From: Paracoccaceae bacterium
GTDB lineage: Bacteria; Pseudomonadota; Alphaproteobacteria; Rhodobacterales; Rhodobacteraceae
DNA length: 64,000 nt
Direction: 5' to 3'
Assembly (NCBI GenBank): GCA_027489375.1
Contig: JAIXZW010000021.1
Coordinates: forward strand, 248,001-312,000
The notes under the pieces were generated by a model. That model saw nothing but the letters and a program-made list of their open reading frames with translations, had not been told where the DNA came from and did no database searches. Shown piece after piece: positions 1 through 8,085 of the stretch (its first letter is position 1; each line of letters opens with the position of its first letter). The position numbers and the translations under genes are program-made.

Positions 1-1
1 G

Positions 2-376
2 TTGACCGGGCATAACGAGGTGGTGCGGGTGATCTATGACCCCGCCGTCGTGACCTACGGGCAGTTGTTGCAGCTTTTCTGGGAAAACCACGATCCGACG
101 CAGGGGATGCGGCAGGGCAATGACGTGGGGTCCACCTATCGGTCGGGCATCTATTTCTACACCGACGCGCAGCGTGCGGCGGCCGAGGCGTCGATGGCGG
201 CCTATCAGGAGCGGCTGCGCAAGGCGGGTTACGGGGCGATCACGACCGAGATCGTGCCTGTGCCGACCTTCTACTTTGCCGAGGATTATCACCAACAGTA
301 TCTCGCGAAAAATCCCGGCGGATATTGCGGCGTCGGCGGCACGGGCGTAACCTGCCCCATCGGACTGTCCGCCTGA
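2..376 (+). CDS. msrA: Peptide methionine-S-sulfoxide reductase MsrA, C-terminal part
   Basis: MsrA reduces S-epimers of methionine sulfoxide in proteins, using thioredoxin as electron donor. Only the last 124 residues or so are present; the frame is open at the left edge, so the N-terminal catalytic GCFWC-type cysteine lies outside the window. What remains fits the family well: the TGHxEVVRVxYDP start, the [27 protein letters not shown] core and the [14 protein letters not shown] tail. The C-terminal Gly-rich stretch with two cysteines (GGYC and VTC) is the usual place for the resolving cysteines. The TTG at base 2 is not a real start, because the family sequence clearly continues upstream. 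Confidence 0.93.
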   Translation: MTGHNEVVRVIYDPAVVTYGQLLQLFWENHDPTQGMRQGNDVGSTYRSGIYFYTDAQRAAAEASMAAYQERLRKAGYGAITTEIVPVPTFYFAEDYHQQYLAKNPGGYCGVGGTGVTCPIGLSA

Positions 377-406
377 AGCGCGGTCGTTTCGCTTCGGGAG
401 TGAGTG

Positions 407-1264
407 ATGGCTGGTAAGAAGATCGACACCCGCGCGCCGGGTCTGGAGGCGGGTGTTGCGCTTGCCAAGTGGCTGACAGGCAAGGAGCATCTGCATTACG
501 GGCTGTGGACGGGGCTTGATGTGCGGGCGGCGAACCTTGGCCCTGCGCAGGAAGCCTATAGCCAGAAGCTGTTCGCGCTGCTGCCGCAGGGGCGGGCGCT
601 TCGCATCCTCGACATCGGCGGCGGGGCGGGGGAAACCGCGAAGCGGCTGATCGGGATGGGGCACGAGGTCGAGATCGTCGTGCCGTCGCCCTATCTGGCC
701 AGCCGCTGCCGCGAGAATGCGGTGGGGGCCAAGGTCCACGAGGCGACGTTCCAGCAGGCAGAGGTGACGGGGCCGTTCGACGTGTGCCTGTTTTCGGAAA
801 GCTTCCAGTACATGCCCTTTGCCGTGTCGCTGCCGAAGGCGAAGGGATTGCTCAAGCCGGACGGTGTGATCGTGATTGGCGACACCTTCCGGCCCGAAGG
901 GTTCGTGCGCGGCGCGGAGCGGGCGGTCGGGGGCGGGCACGCCTTGGGACGGTTCCGCGCCTTTTTGCCCGAAGCGGGGCTGCGGGTGGAGAGCGAGGAG
1001 GATGTGACCGATGCGGTTGCGCCTTCGATCGACCTTGAACAGGCGTTCTTCAATGTGGTGGGCGTGGGCATGGCGGGGCTGGACCGCGAGCTGACGGAAA
1101 AGCGCCCGCTGCTGCGGCGCGTGCTGGTCGGGGTGATCGGCCTTTTCATGGGGTCCGCGGCGCGGGACCGTCTGGCGCGGCGCTTGCGCGGGCAGGAACG
1201 AACGGCGGATGCATTCCGCGCAAACAACCGCTATTTGCTGATGCGACTCGGCCAGAGCGCCTGA
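407..1264 (+). CDS. Class I SAM-dependent methyltransferase
   Basis: A 285-residue protein with a Rossmann methyltransferase core. Motif I (ILDIGGGAGETAK, about residues 67-79) binds S-adenosylmethionine, an acidic region follows at VEIVVPSP, and a motif IV-like stretch with post-motif FDVCLFSESFQYM precedes LLKPDGVIVIGD. The substrate is not evident. The C-terminal third (about 190-285) is basic and less typical. I chose ATG 407 because GGGAG at 396-400 lies six bases upstream; a GTG at 404 is also in frame. It follows msrA by 30 bases and precedes prmA, so the three may be cotranscribed. The stop codon falls in a 13-bp tandem repeat. Confidence 0.85.
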   Translation: MAGKKIDTRAPGLEAGVALAKWLTGKEHLHYGLWTGLDVRAANLGPAQEAYSQKLFALLPQGRALRILDIGGGAGETAKRLIGMGHEVEIVVPSPYLASRCRENAVGAKVHEATFQQAEVTGPFDVCLFSESFQYMPFAVSLPKAKGLLKPDGVIVIGDTFRPEGFVRGAERAVGGGHALGRFRAFLPEAGLRVESEEDVTDAVAPSIDLEQAFFNVVGVGMAGLDRELTEKRPLLRRVLVGVIGLFMGSAARDRLARRLRGQERTADAFRANNRYLLMRLGQSA

Positions 1265-1309
1265 CCTGACCGACTGACCTGACCGCCTGACCTGAACGCC
1301 TGAGCCGAC
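1258..1309 (+). repeat. Four tandem copies of a 13-bp unit over a stop codon
   Basis: Units at 1258-1270, 1271-1283, 1284-1296 and 1297-1309 follow the pattern CGCCTGACCTGAC, with one change in units 2 and 3 and more in unit 4. The methyltransferase stop TGA (1262-1264) lies in unit 1, and further TGA triplets recur in the array. It fills the gap before prmA. Confidence 0.85.
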
Positions 1310-1335
1310 ACGACCGATCCTTGCCGGAGACGACC

Positions 1336-2223
1336 ATGCCCAGCTATTCCGCCCTGACCACCCTGATGGGCGAGGACGCCGCCGAGGCGCTTGCCGAAGC
1401 CATCGAGAAGCTCGAACCCGAACCCACGGGGGTCGGGGTGTTCGAGATCGAGGACGATTCGGGTCTGTGGGAGGTGGGGGCCTATTTCCTTGAACCGCCG
1501 AACGAGGTGATGCTCGAGGTGTTGGCGCTGGCCTTCGGGGCGAAGCCCTTTGCCGTGTCGGAAATCCCCGAGGTGGACTGGGTCGCCAAAGTGCGGCGCG
1601 AGCTGTCGCCGGTGGAGGCGGGGCGGTTCTACGTCTATGGCAGCCACGATGCGGACAAGGTGCCCGAGGTCGTGGCCCAAGGCGGGCGGGTGCCGTTGCA
1701 GATCGAGGCGACCGTGGCATTCGGCACGGGGCATCACGGCACGACGCTGGGCTGTCTGCGCGCCTTTGACCGGCTGTTCGGCGAAGGCTTCCGCCCTGCC
1801 AAGGTTGCCGATATCGGCTGCGGCACGGCGGTGCTGGCGATGGCGGCAGCTTCGGTCCTGCCGGATGCGCTGGTGATCGCGTCGGATATCGACGAGGTGG
1901 CGGTCGATGTGGCGCGGGCCAATGTGGAGATCAACAACCTGAAGGGTCGTGTGGAATGCATGGAGGCGGCCGGCTTTGCCCATCCGCGTCTGGCGGAAGC
2001 CGCACCCTATGACCTGATCTTTGCCAATATCCTGAAGGGGCCGCTGATCGAGCTTTCGCCCGATATGGCGAAGAATTGTGCCAAGGGCGGGCTGGTGATC
2101 CTGTCGGGGCTTCTGGTCGTGCAGGCCGAGGCGGTGACGGCGGCTTATGTCGCGGCAGGGTTCGAGCCTGTCTCGCGCGAGGACCTTGGCGAATGGTCGG
2201 CGCTGGTGCTGCGGCGGCTGTGA
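1336..2223 (+). CDS. prmA: Ribosomal protein L11 methyltransferase PrmA
   Basis: PrmA trimethylates several amino groups of ribosomal protein L11. The 295-residue protein has an N-terminal substrate-recognition domain (about 1-115), a linker and a C-terminal SAM-binding domain. Landmarks are ATVAFGTGHHGTT, VADIGCGTAVLAMAA (motif I), the acidic IASDIDEVAVDVARAN and DLIFANILKGPLIEL, which resembles the NPPY/NILA-type motif of the family. ATG 1336 is preferred over an in-frame TTG at 1321 because the protein N-terminus then matches family length. A short hairpin (GGAAACG arm, 2236-2254) follows the stop but has no T-run, so it is not a clear terminator. Confidence 0.93.
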   Translation: MPSYSALTTLMGEDAAEALAEAIEKLEPEPTGVGVFEIEDDSGLWEVGAYFLEPPNEVMLEVLALAFGAKPFAVSEIPEVDWVAKVRRELSPVEAGRFYVYGSHDADKVPEVVAQGGRVPLQIEATVAFGTGHHGTTLGCLRAFDRLFGEGFRPAKVADIGCGTAVLAMAAASVLPDALVIASDIDEVAVDVARANVEINNLKGRVECMEAAGFAHPRLAEAAPYDLIFANILKGPLIELSPDMAKNCAKGGLVILSGLLVVQAEAVTAAYVAAGFEPVSREDLGEWSALVLRRL

Positions 2224-2327
2224 CCGGTCGCGTCGCGGAAACGCCGCGTTTCCGGCTTGGCCGCTAATGGACGACGGCGATTTCTGTTAGACTTTGCCCC
2301 CGTTGTGCAATGGGACGAGGTGGGCAG

Positions 2328-2678
2328 ATGTCCGACCCGAACATGCAGGAGTTCCGTGACCGCGTGCGGCGGCTTGAGCGTGACCATGCGCGCGGTCAGG
2401 GGTTCAAGGCCGAAGGCACCCTGACCCGCGCCGATTTCCGCCGTCGCCCCGTGGAAAAGCGCCCCGTCTTTCGCACGGTCCTGTTCACACTCGCCTTTCT
2501 GTTCGGGATCAAGGGCGCATTGCATCAGCATCTTGGCCCCGATGGCTATGCCGAGCGTATCAGGGAGCTGAGCGCGGCGGGCGGGGTGGATGCGATGCAG
2601 GCGGCCTTCATGCAGGCCGATCCCGTCACGCTGATGGTGTCGCGCGCCATCGGGAGTGTCATCGCCAAGGTGGGCTGA
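2328..2678 (+). CDS. Small single-pass membrane protein, function unknown
   Basis: I do not recognise a named family. The 116-residue protein has a charged N-terminus (residues 1-45, many Arg/Lys and Glu/Asp), one predicted membrane segment (TVLFTLAFLFGIKGAL, about 49-64) and a mildly amphipathic C-terminal half (about 65-116). The sequence suggests an inner-membrane protein with a cytoplasmic N-terminus. ATG 2328 has a GAGG ribosome site at 2317-2320; an upstream ATG at 2310 lacks one. It is followed by a convergent DUF1127 gene. Confidence 0.7.
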   Translation: MSDPNMQEFRDRVRRLERDHARGQGFKAEGTLTRADFRRRPVEKRPVFRTVLFTLAFLFGIKGALHQHLGPDGYAERIRELSAAGGVDAMQAAFMQADPVTLMVSRAIGSVIAKVG

Positions 2679-2687
2679 AATGCAAAA

Positions 2688-2714
2688 GGCCGTCGACCCC
2701 CACGGTCAACGGCC
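2688..2714 (-). terminator. Rho-independent terminator of the DUF1127 gene
   Basis: Arms 2688-2698 (GGCCGTCGACC) and 2704-2714 (GGTCAACGGCC) pair with one mismatch around a 5-base loop. On the minus strand the hairpin is followed directly by TTTTGC, as expected for the end of the leftward DUF1127 transcript. Confidence 0.7.
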
Positions 2715-2745
2715 CAAGCATACGGTCGGTCGGTGCGCTGAAGGA

Positions 2746-2949
2746 TCAGCGGCCGATCATTTCGATGTCGCCACGGCACAGGCCGATATCGTCAAGCTCG
2801 CGGTCCGAAAGCTTGCCGAGCGCAGAGCGCGTGACGCGGGCGTCGTTCCAGTTGGCGACGGTCAGGTAGATGTCGCTGACGAACTGGACGAAGCGGAAGA
2901 TCGAAATGGCGCCGAACGGCGCCGGGCGGGTCGTCTCATAGGCGGCCAT
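2746..2949 (-). CDS. DUF1127 family small protein
   Basis: A 67-residue basic protein. The C-terminal half matches the DUF1127 pattern: an aromatic/Arg-rich helix, then LGKLSDRELDDIGLCRGDIEMIGR, which resembles the L-x-x-L-x-D-R-x-L-x-D-I-G-L signature. Several DUF1127 proteins of alphaproteobacteria bind RNA and take part in stress responses; whether this one does is inference. ATG at 2947-2949 starts MAAYETTRP, just like the MAYVN start of the second DUF1127 protein in this window (55929-56147). The two genes share upstream palindromic boxes, which suggests joint control. Confidence 0.88.
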   Translation of the reverse strand: MAAYETTRPAPFGAISIFRFVQFVSDIYLTVANWNDARVTRSALGKLSDRELDDIGLCRGDIEMIGR

Positions 2950-3003
2950 GATGGTTTCCTTTACAAACTGCTCAATGGAGAGGCATCGCTGTCTCACAAG
3001 GGC

Positions 3004-3032
3004 TAAATATCTATGCTGCATGTGCAAAACAA
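3004..3032 (-). promoter_or_regulatory. Promoter of the DUF1127 gene
   Basis: On the minus strand TTGTTT (plus coordinates 3027-3032) and TATTTA (3004-3009) are separated by exactly 17 bases, close to the housekeeping consensus. The spacer is made of the TGCA palindrome box described next. The start codon lies about 55 bases downstream. Confidence 0.6.
3011..3026 (-). promoter_or_regulatory. Palindromic TGCA box in the DUF1127 promoter spacer
   Basis: The plus strand reads CTATGCTGCATGTGCA. A copy with 15 of 16 identical bases sits upstream of the other DUF1127 gene at 56262-56277. The core is TGCA-N2-TGCA. Lying between -35 and -10, it would suit a repressor site. The binding protein is unknown. 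Confidence 0.6.
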
Positions 3033-3159
3033 CCGGCGCTTTGGCAAAGCCGTGTTGCACGCCGCGCATGGCTGATCGGGGGCGCGTGGCCCTTTATTTG
3101 CTGGGGATCGGGTTCGACTGTCGCGCCCGTGTCGCTTGTGCGTGGCGCTGCGTCGGTTT

Positions 3160-3170
3160 CTGCACCTGCA
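3160..3170. promoter_or_regulatory. Second TGCA box (CTGCACCTGCA) upstream of the DUF1127 gene
   Basis: The 11-mer CTGCACCTGCA is repeated exactly at 56227-56237 upstream of ccaF1. Here it lies in the divergent region between the DUF1127 gene and ruvC, about 210 bases from the former and 118 from the latter, so either gene could be the target. Confidence 0.5.
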
Positions 3171-3287
3171 TAAAGCATTGTGAAGCGGGACGTGCAAGAG
3201 GTGAAAGGCGATTGCCCGATGTTCTTGTTTCGTGCTAGTCCTGACGCAACGAAGAAGAGCAGGCCCGAAACGGGCCAAGGGCAGGGA

Positions 3288-3809
3288 ATGATGCGCGTTC
3301 TGGGAATCGACCCCGGCCTTCGCAACCTCGGTTGGGGGGTGATCGAGGTGTCGGGCGCGAAGATCGCGCATGTCGCCAACGGCATCTGCCATTCCGCCCC
3401 GGGCGAGGGGGAGGGGGATCTGGCCCAACGCCTTGTTTCGCTGCACGTGCAACTGACCGAGGTGTTGCGGACCTATGCGCCGGACGCGGCGGCGGTGGAG
3501 CATACGTTCGTGAACAAGGACGCGGTGGCCACGCTGAAGCTGGGGCAGGCGCGGGGGATCGCGCTTTTGGTGCCTGCGCAATTCGGGCTGACGGTCGGGG
3601 AATATGCGCCCAACGCGGTGAAGAAGACGGTGGTGGGCGTGGGCCATGCCGCCAAGGTGCAGGTGGACCATATGGTGCGGCTGCAACTGCCGGGGGTGAA
3701 GATCGCGGGGCCGGATGCGGCGGATGCCTTGGCAATCGCCATCTGCCACGCGCATCATCTGCAAAGCGCCGGACGGTTGCAGGATGCGGTGAAGAGGGCG
3801 GCGGGATGA
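3288..3809 (+). CDS. ruvC: Crossover junction endodeoxyribonuclease RuvC
   Basis: RuvC cuts Holliday junctions bound by RuvAB, resolving recombination intermediates. The 173-residue length is typical. The RNase-H-fold acidic residues are visible: Asp in [13 protein letters not shown] near the start, Glu in [13 protein letters not shown], and the Asp pair in [16 protein letters not shown] near the end. The KLGQARG motif is also present. ATG 3288 is preceded by AGGG; an ATG at 3180 would add an unrelated 36-residue extension. The stop overlaps the ruvA start (ATGA), giving the usual ruvCAB order. Confidence 0.96.
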   Translation: MMRVLGIDPGLRNLGWGVIEVSGAKIAHVANGICHSAPGEGEGDLAQRLVSLHVQLTEVLRTYAPDAAAVEHTFVNKDAVATLKLGQARGIALLVPAQFGLTVGEYAPNAVKKTVVGVGHAAKVQVDHMVRLQLPGVKIAGPDAADALAIAICHAHHLQSAGRLQDAVKRAAG

Positions 3810-4486
3810 TCGGCAAGATTTCGGGGCGGCTGGAGTGGCGCGGGGCGGGCGAGGTCCTGATCGACGTGCGCGGGGTGGGCTATATCGTGCATGTGAGCGA
3901 CCGCACCCTGCGCGGGATGCCGGCTGTGGGCGAGGCGGTGTCGCTGTTCACCGAGCTGCTGGTGCGCGAGGACCTGCTGCAACTTTTCGGCTTTCCGACG
4001 ATGTATGAGAAGGAATGGCACAAGCTTCTGACCACGGTGCAGGGGGTCGGGGCCAAGGCGTCGATGTCGATCCTTGGCACGCTGGGGGCCGAAGGGGTGG
4101 CGCGGGCGATCACACTGGGGGATGCGCGGGCGGTGCAATCGGCGCCGGGGGTTGGGCCGAAGCTGGCGCAGCGCGTGATCCTCGAGCTGAAGTCCAAGGC
4201 GCATACGGTCATGGCGATGGGCGGCGGCATGATGGCCGTGGCCGAGGCGGGGGACGAGGTGATCGAGACGGTCGCGCCCGCGCCGAAGCGGGCGGCGAAG
4301 GCGTCGGATGGTGCCGCCGAGGCGCGGGCCAAGGCGAGTGCGGATGCCCTGTCGGCGCTGGCGAACCTTGGTTACGGCACGGCGGATGCGGCCGAGGCCG
4401 TGGCGCGGGCGGCGGGCGATGCGCCCGAGGCGGATACGGCCACGCTGATCCGTGCGGCGCTGAAACTGCTGATGCCGAAGGGATAA
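3806..4486 (+). CDS. ruvA: Holliday junction branch migration protein RuvA
   Basis: RuvA binds the four-way junction as tetramers and loads the RuvB motor. The 226-residue protein starts [11 protein letters not shown] and has three parts: the OB-fold domain I (about 1-64), the helix-hairpin-helix domain II ([14 protein letters not shown] and [17 protein letters not shown], about 70-135) and the RuvB-binding domain III at the C-terminus ([11 protein letters not shown] to the end). The Ala/Lys-rich linker before domain III is longer than in E. coli, which accounts for the extra length. It overlaps ruvC by four bases and is three bases from ruvB. Confidence 0.96.
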   Translation: MIGKISGRLEWRGAGEVLIDVRGVGYIVHVSDRTLRGMPAVGEAVSLFTELLVREDLLQLFGFPTMYEKEWHKLLTTVQGVGAKASMSILGTLGAEGVARAITLGDARAVQSAPGVGPKLAQRVILELKSKAHTVMAMGGGMMAVAEAGDEVIETVAPAPKRAAKASDGAAEARAKASADALSALANLGYGTADAAEAVARAAGDAPEADTATLIRAALKLLMPKG

Positions 4487-4489
4487 GGG

Positions 4490-5515
4490 ATGGAACCCGA
4501 TCCGCTGATCCGCCCCGAAAAGCTGGCCGAGGATGCCGACCGCGCGTTGCGTCCGCAGTCCTTGGAGGAATTCGTCGGGCAGGCCGAGGCGCGGGCGAAC
4601 CTGCGCGTTTTCATCGAAAGCGCCAAGATGCGTGGCGAGGCGATGGACCATACGCTGTTCCACGGCCCGCCCGGTCTGGGCAAGACCACGCTTGCGCAGA
4701 TCATGGCGCGGGAGTTGGGGGTGGGGTTCCGCATGACCTCGGGTCCCGTGCTCGCGAAGCCCGGTGATCTGGCGGCGATCCTGACCAACCTCGAACCCCG
4801 CGATGTGCTGTTCATCGACGAGATCCACAGGCTGTCTCCGGTCGTTGAGGAGGTGCTCTATCCGGCGCTGGAGGATTTCGCGCTTGATCTGGTGATCGGC
4901 GAGGGGCCGGCGGCGCGGACGGTGCGGATTGATTTGCAGCCCTTTACGCTGGTGGGTGCGACGACGCGGCTCGGGTTGCTGACGACGCCGCTGCGCGACC
5001 GTTTCGGGATTCCGACGCGGCTGCAATTCTACACCGAGGATGAACTTGACCTGATCGTCACGCGCGGGGCGCGGCTTTTGGGCATCGTGTCCGACCCCGA
5101 AGGCACGCGCGAGATTGCGCGGCGGGCGCGGGGAACGCCACGGGTGGCGGGGCGCTTGCTGCGGCGGGTGGTGGATTTCGTGCTGGTCGAAGGCGACGGA
5201 CGGTTGACCAAGGAGATTGCCGACAGGGCGCTGACGCGGTTGGGGGTGGATCACCTTGGCCTTGACGGGGCGGACCGGCGGTATCTGGCGCTGCTGGCCG
5301 AGAATTACGGGGGCGGGCCGGTGGGGGTGGAAACCATCGCGGCGGCGCTGTCCGAGGCGCGGGATGCGATCGAAGAGGTGATCGAGCCGTATCTTTTGCA
5401 ACAGGGGCTGATCCAGCGCACGCCGCGCGGGCGGATGCTGGCGGCGAAGGCATGGCGGCATCTGGGGCTTGAGGCACCGAGGGTCGTCGGGCAGAGCGAT
5501 CTGTTCGACGGGTAG
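4490..5515 (+). CDS. ruvB: Holliday junction branch migration ATPase RuvB
   Basis: RuvB is the AAA+ motor that drives branch migration with RuvA. All landmarks are present in 341 residues: Walker [10 protein letters not shown] (59-67), Walker [10 protein letters not shown], sensor-type [18 protein letters not shown], and the C-terminal winged-helix domain ending [18 protein letters not shown]. It is last in ruvCAB. No strong terminator follows directly; instead a 260-base stretch of several GC-rich hairpins begins 20 bases after the stop. Confidence 0.97.
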   Translation: MEPDPLIRPEKLAEDADRALRPQSLEEFVGQAEARANLRVFIESAKMRGEAMDHTLFHGPPGLGKTTLAQIMARELGVGFRMTSGPVLAKPGDLAAILTNLEPRDVLFIDEIHRLSPVVEEVLYPALEDFALDLVIGEGPAARTVRIDLQPFTLVGATTRLGLLTTPLRDRFGIPTRLQFYTEDELDLIVTRGARLLGIVSDPEGTREIARRARGTPRVAGRLLRRVVDFVLVEGDGRLTKEIADRALTRLGVDHLGLDGADRRYLALLAENYGGGPVGVETIAAALSEARDAIEEVIEPYLLQQGLIQRTPRGRMLAAKAWRHLGLEAPRVVGQSDLFDG

Positions 5516-5534
5516 GGCTGTGGGACGATGAATT

Positions 5535-5775
5535 GGCAAAGGCGCGTGCCTTTGCCACCCGTTGCGGGTTCAGCCGTCCGCCGGTGGCCCCAAAGGCCAC
5601 TGGCCAGCGCCCGCCCCGCCCATGGCGGGCGCTGGCCTCTGTCATGCCTGGTGCTGGCGATTGCGCGGAAGCGCTGCGTTGCGGGCGGGGAAACGCGGGT
5701 CGCGTTTCCTTGTCCGCCCGACTGGGGGTGCTGAAGGGCACACCTCATCGCGTGGCAAAGGCACGCGCCTTTGCC
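5535..5775. repeat. Mosaic of hairpins bracketed by a 22-bp inverted repeat
   Basis: The 332-base gap 5516-5847 holds no credible gene. A near-palindrome at 5535-5556 (GGCAAAGGCG...CCTTTGCC) recurs at 5754-5775 as its exact reverse complement. Between them are a perfect 14-bp hairpin (5602-5615 with 5624-5637) and a perfect 9-bp hairpin (5689-5697 with 5701-5709). The first palindrome could stop ruvB transcription, but there is no T-run. Confidence 0.8.
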
Positions 5776-5847
5776 AAAGTCGGCCTGCCTAACGATTGAG
5801 CTTGCCCCCCGAATCCGCTAGGCGCGGAGGGAAAGCGGGAGGACCCG

Positions 5848-6471
5848 ATGACGCCGGACGAGATTGCAGCTTTGTTCACCCGTGCGGACGGGCAATACCT
5901 TTGCGCGCGTTGGGGGCGGCCCATCGTGCCGGTGGTCTTTGGCGTGGATGATGCCACGCTGTCGGTGCTGAAAGGCGCGGTGGAGGCGGTCGTCACCCTT
6001 GCCGGTCACAAGATGGCCGAGACGGACCCCGAGCTTGGCGCGAACCTGATGGTGTTCTTCTTCCGCGACTGGGCGGAATTGCCCGAGGTGCCGAACCTCG
6101 ACCGGCTGGTGCCCGACCTTGGCCCGCTGTGCGCGCGGCTGGCGGCGGCGGGGGCGAACCAGTACCGGATTTTCCGCTTCGATGCCGAGGGGGCGATCAA
6201 GGCGGCCTTCGTCTTCTTGCGGATGGACGAGAACCTTGCTTCGGTTTCGGCCGAGACGCTGGCCTTGGCGCAGGCGGTGCAGACGATCCTGCTCTGGTCG
6301 GACACGGCGTTCATCGGCACCTCGCCGCTTGCGCTGGCGGGGGGGCAGGTCATCCTGCGGCCTGAAATCGCGGGGGTGATCCGTGCGGCCTATCATCCCG
6401 TCCTGCCGCCCGTGGCGCGGGATGCGAGCCATGCCTTGCGCCTGTCGGCGCGGATCGCGGCGGCGCAGTAG
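5848..6471 (+). CDS. Conserved hypothetical protein, 207 residues
   Basis: I do not recognise the family. The protein has no signal peptide or membrane segment. It starts MTPDEIAALFTRADGQYLCARWGRPIVPVVFG and has a mixed alpha/beta look with a central FFRDWAELPEVPNLD stretch and ANQYRIFRFDAEGAIKAAFVFLRMD, then a helical C-terminal region. Codon use matches its neighbours. The ORF is intact, with GGGAGG just before the start. It is followed after 52 bases by the YihY/BrkB gene and may be cotranscribed with it. Confidence 0.7.
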   Translation: MTPDEIAALFTRADGQYLCARWGRPIVPVVFGVDDATLSVLKGAVEAVVTLAGHKMAETDPELGANLMVFFFRDWAELPEVPNLDRLVPDLGPLCARLAAAGANQYRIFRFDAEGAIKAAFVFLRMDENLASVSAETLALAQAVQTILLWSDTAFIGTSPLALAGGQVILRPEIAGVIRAAYHPVLPPVARDASHALRLSARIAAAQ

Positions 6472-6523
6472 GGAACAGCCACCCGCCGCCGCCGTTGGGC
6501 CACCCAAGGCATGGGAGGCGGCG

Positions 6524-7507
6524 ATGGCACGGGATGCAGGGCAGGGCGCAGAGCACGAGCAGGGACGCGGGCGCGAGGCGGAGCGGCCAAGGGACATTCC
6601 GGCGAAGGGCTGGAAGGACATCGCGCTGCGGGTCTGGCAGTCGCTGCGCGAGGACAAGCTGCTCCTCATCGCGGCGGGGGTGTCGTTTTACCTGCTCTTG
6701 GCGCTGTTCCCCGCCTTGGCGGGTTTCATCGCGCTTTACGGGCTGATCGCGGACCCTGCGACGGTGGCCGGGCATGTCTCGTTCCTTCAGGGCGTGATGC
6801 CCGGACCTGCGTCGGAATTGGTGTCGGCGCAGATGGTGCGGCTGGCGGGTGAGCAGGGCGACGCGCTGGGGTTTTCGGCGCTGGTGGGGCTGCTGATTTC
6901 GCTGTGGTCGGCGAATGGCGGGGTGAAGGCGATCTTCGAGGGGGTGAACGTCGCCTATGACGAGGAGGAGAAGCGGTCCTTCCTGAGGCTGACGCTGGTG
7001 ACGCTGGCCTTCACGCTGGGGGCGATGGTGCTGATGTTCCTGCTGATCGCGGCGCTGGCGGTGCTGCCTGCGGTGCTGGCGCTTTTGCCGTTGGGCCGCG
7101 TGGTCGAGGTGTTGGCGGGGCTGGTGCGCTGGCCCGTCATCCTTGTGCTGATGGGACTGGCGCTGGCGGTGCTTTACCGCTTCGGGCCAAGCCGGACGCC
7201 GCCGGAATGGAAATGGGTGACATGGGGCAGCGGGCTGGCGACGGGGTTTTGGGTCGCGGCCTCGGCGGCGTTTTCGGTCTATCTGGAGAATTTCGCCGAT
7301 TTCGGGGCGAGTTACGGGACGATGGCCGCGCCGATCGCCTTTCTGCTGTGGCTGTGGATTTCGGTGGTCATCGTGCTGATCGGGGCCGAGGTGAATGCCG
7401 AGATGGAGCACCAGACGGCAAAGGACACGACCACGGGGCCGGAAAAGCCGATGGGCGCGCGGGGGGCGGAGGTGGCGGATACGCTGGGAAGGGCGGCGGG
7501 GGAGTGA
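6524..7507 (+). CDS. YihY/BrkB family inner-membrane protein
   Basis: A 327-residue polytopic protein with about six membrane segments, starting near residues 42-62 (LLIAAGVSFYLLLALFPALAGFIALYG). Family landmarks are the AAGVSFYLLLALFPAL opening, LISLWSANGGVKAIFEGVNVAYD, and GASYGTMAAPIAFLLWLWISVVIVLIGAEVNAE near the end. The family was once annotated as ribonuclease BN, which is no longer accepted; its function is unsettled. ATG 6524 has GGGAGG at 6513-6518. The N-terminal 25 residues are hydrophilic. Confidence 0.9.
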   Translation: MARDAGQGAEHEQGRGREAERPRDIPAKGWKDIALRVWQSLREDKLLLIAAGVSFYLLLALFPALAGFIALYGLIADPATVAGHVSFLQGVMPGPASELVSAQMVRLAGEQGDALGFSALVGLLISLWSANGGVKAIFEGVNVAYDEEEKRSFLRLTLVTLAFTLGAMVLMFLLIAALAVLPAVLALLPLGRVVEVLAGLVRWPVILVLMGLALAVLYRFGPSRTPPEWKWVTWGSGLATGFWVAASAAFSVYLENFADFGASYGTMAAPIAFLLWLWISVVIVLIGAEVNAEMEHQTAKDTTTGPEKPMGARGAEVADTLGRAAGE

Positions 7508-7568
7508 GGTTTCGCTTGCGATGCCCTGCGGGGCGCGGCTAGGTCGGGGCAGAGCCTTGGGGGCAGCT

Positions 7569-7970
7569 ATGAGCCATGACCTGACCGTCCGCGTCTATTA
7601 CGAGGATACCGACCTTGCCGGTATCGTCTATTACGCCAATTACCTGAAATTCATCGAGCGCGGGCGCAGTGAATGGGTGCGGGCGCGGGGGGTGGATCAG
7701 GGGGCTTTGAAGCGCGGGCACGGGATCGTCTTTGCCGTGCGGCGGGTCGAGGCGGATTACCTGCGGCCCGCGCATTTCGACGACGAATTGACGGTGCGGA
7801 CGCGGCTGGTCGAGATGGGCGGGGCCAAGATCGTGGTGAGCCAAGAGGTCTTGCGCGGCGAGGAGCGGCTGTTTGCAGCCGAGGTCGTGCTGGTCTGCCT
7901 GTCCGATACGGGCCATGCGGCGCGGATTCCGGCGCATGTCAGGGCGGCGCTTTCCCCGGCGCTGCACTGA
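7569..7970 (+). CDS. ybgC: Tol-Pal system-associated acyl-CoA thioesterase YbgC
   Basis: A hotdog-fold thioesterase of 133 residues, first gene of the tol-pal cluster. The YEDTDLAGIVYYANYLKFIERGRSEW motif carries the catalytic Asp (residue 15) and the invariant Tyr/Asn. In related bacteria YbgC hydrolyses acyl-CoA and links Tol-Pal to phospholipid metabolism. ATG 7569 begins MSHDLTVRVYYEDTD, matching the family start; the longer open frame upstream is not homologous. It precedes tolQ by 115 bases, with a promoter in between, so tolQRAB may be driven separately. Confidence 0.94.
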   Translation: MSHDLTVRVYYEDTDLAGIVYYANYLKFIERGRSEWVRARGVDQGALKRGHGIVFAVRRVEADYLRPAHFDDELTVRTRLVEMGGAKIVVSQEVLRGEERLFAAEVVLVCLSDTGHAARIPAHVRAALSPALH

Positions 7971-8007
7971 GCGCACCGGTGGATTGTCGCCATTTCGCGC
8001 AGATGTG

Positions 8008-8037
8008 TTGGCATTCCCCGTAGAACTTGGGTAGAAT
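8008..8037 (+). promoter_or_regulatory. Promoter upstream of tolQ
   Basis: TTGGCA (8008-8013) and TAGAAT (8032-8037) with an 18-base spacer fit the housekeeping consensus. The tolQ start is 49 bases downstream of the -10. Confidence 0.55.
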
Positions 8038-8085
8038 CACGCTTAAAGGCCGCGAACAGGACGGCCATTAACAAGAGCAGGCGTA

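Noticed and set aside
3755..5539. Minus-strand frame of 594 codons opposite ruvAB
   Set aside because: Composition is Arg/Pro/His-rich and the plus strand carries clear ruvA and ruvB.
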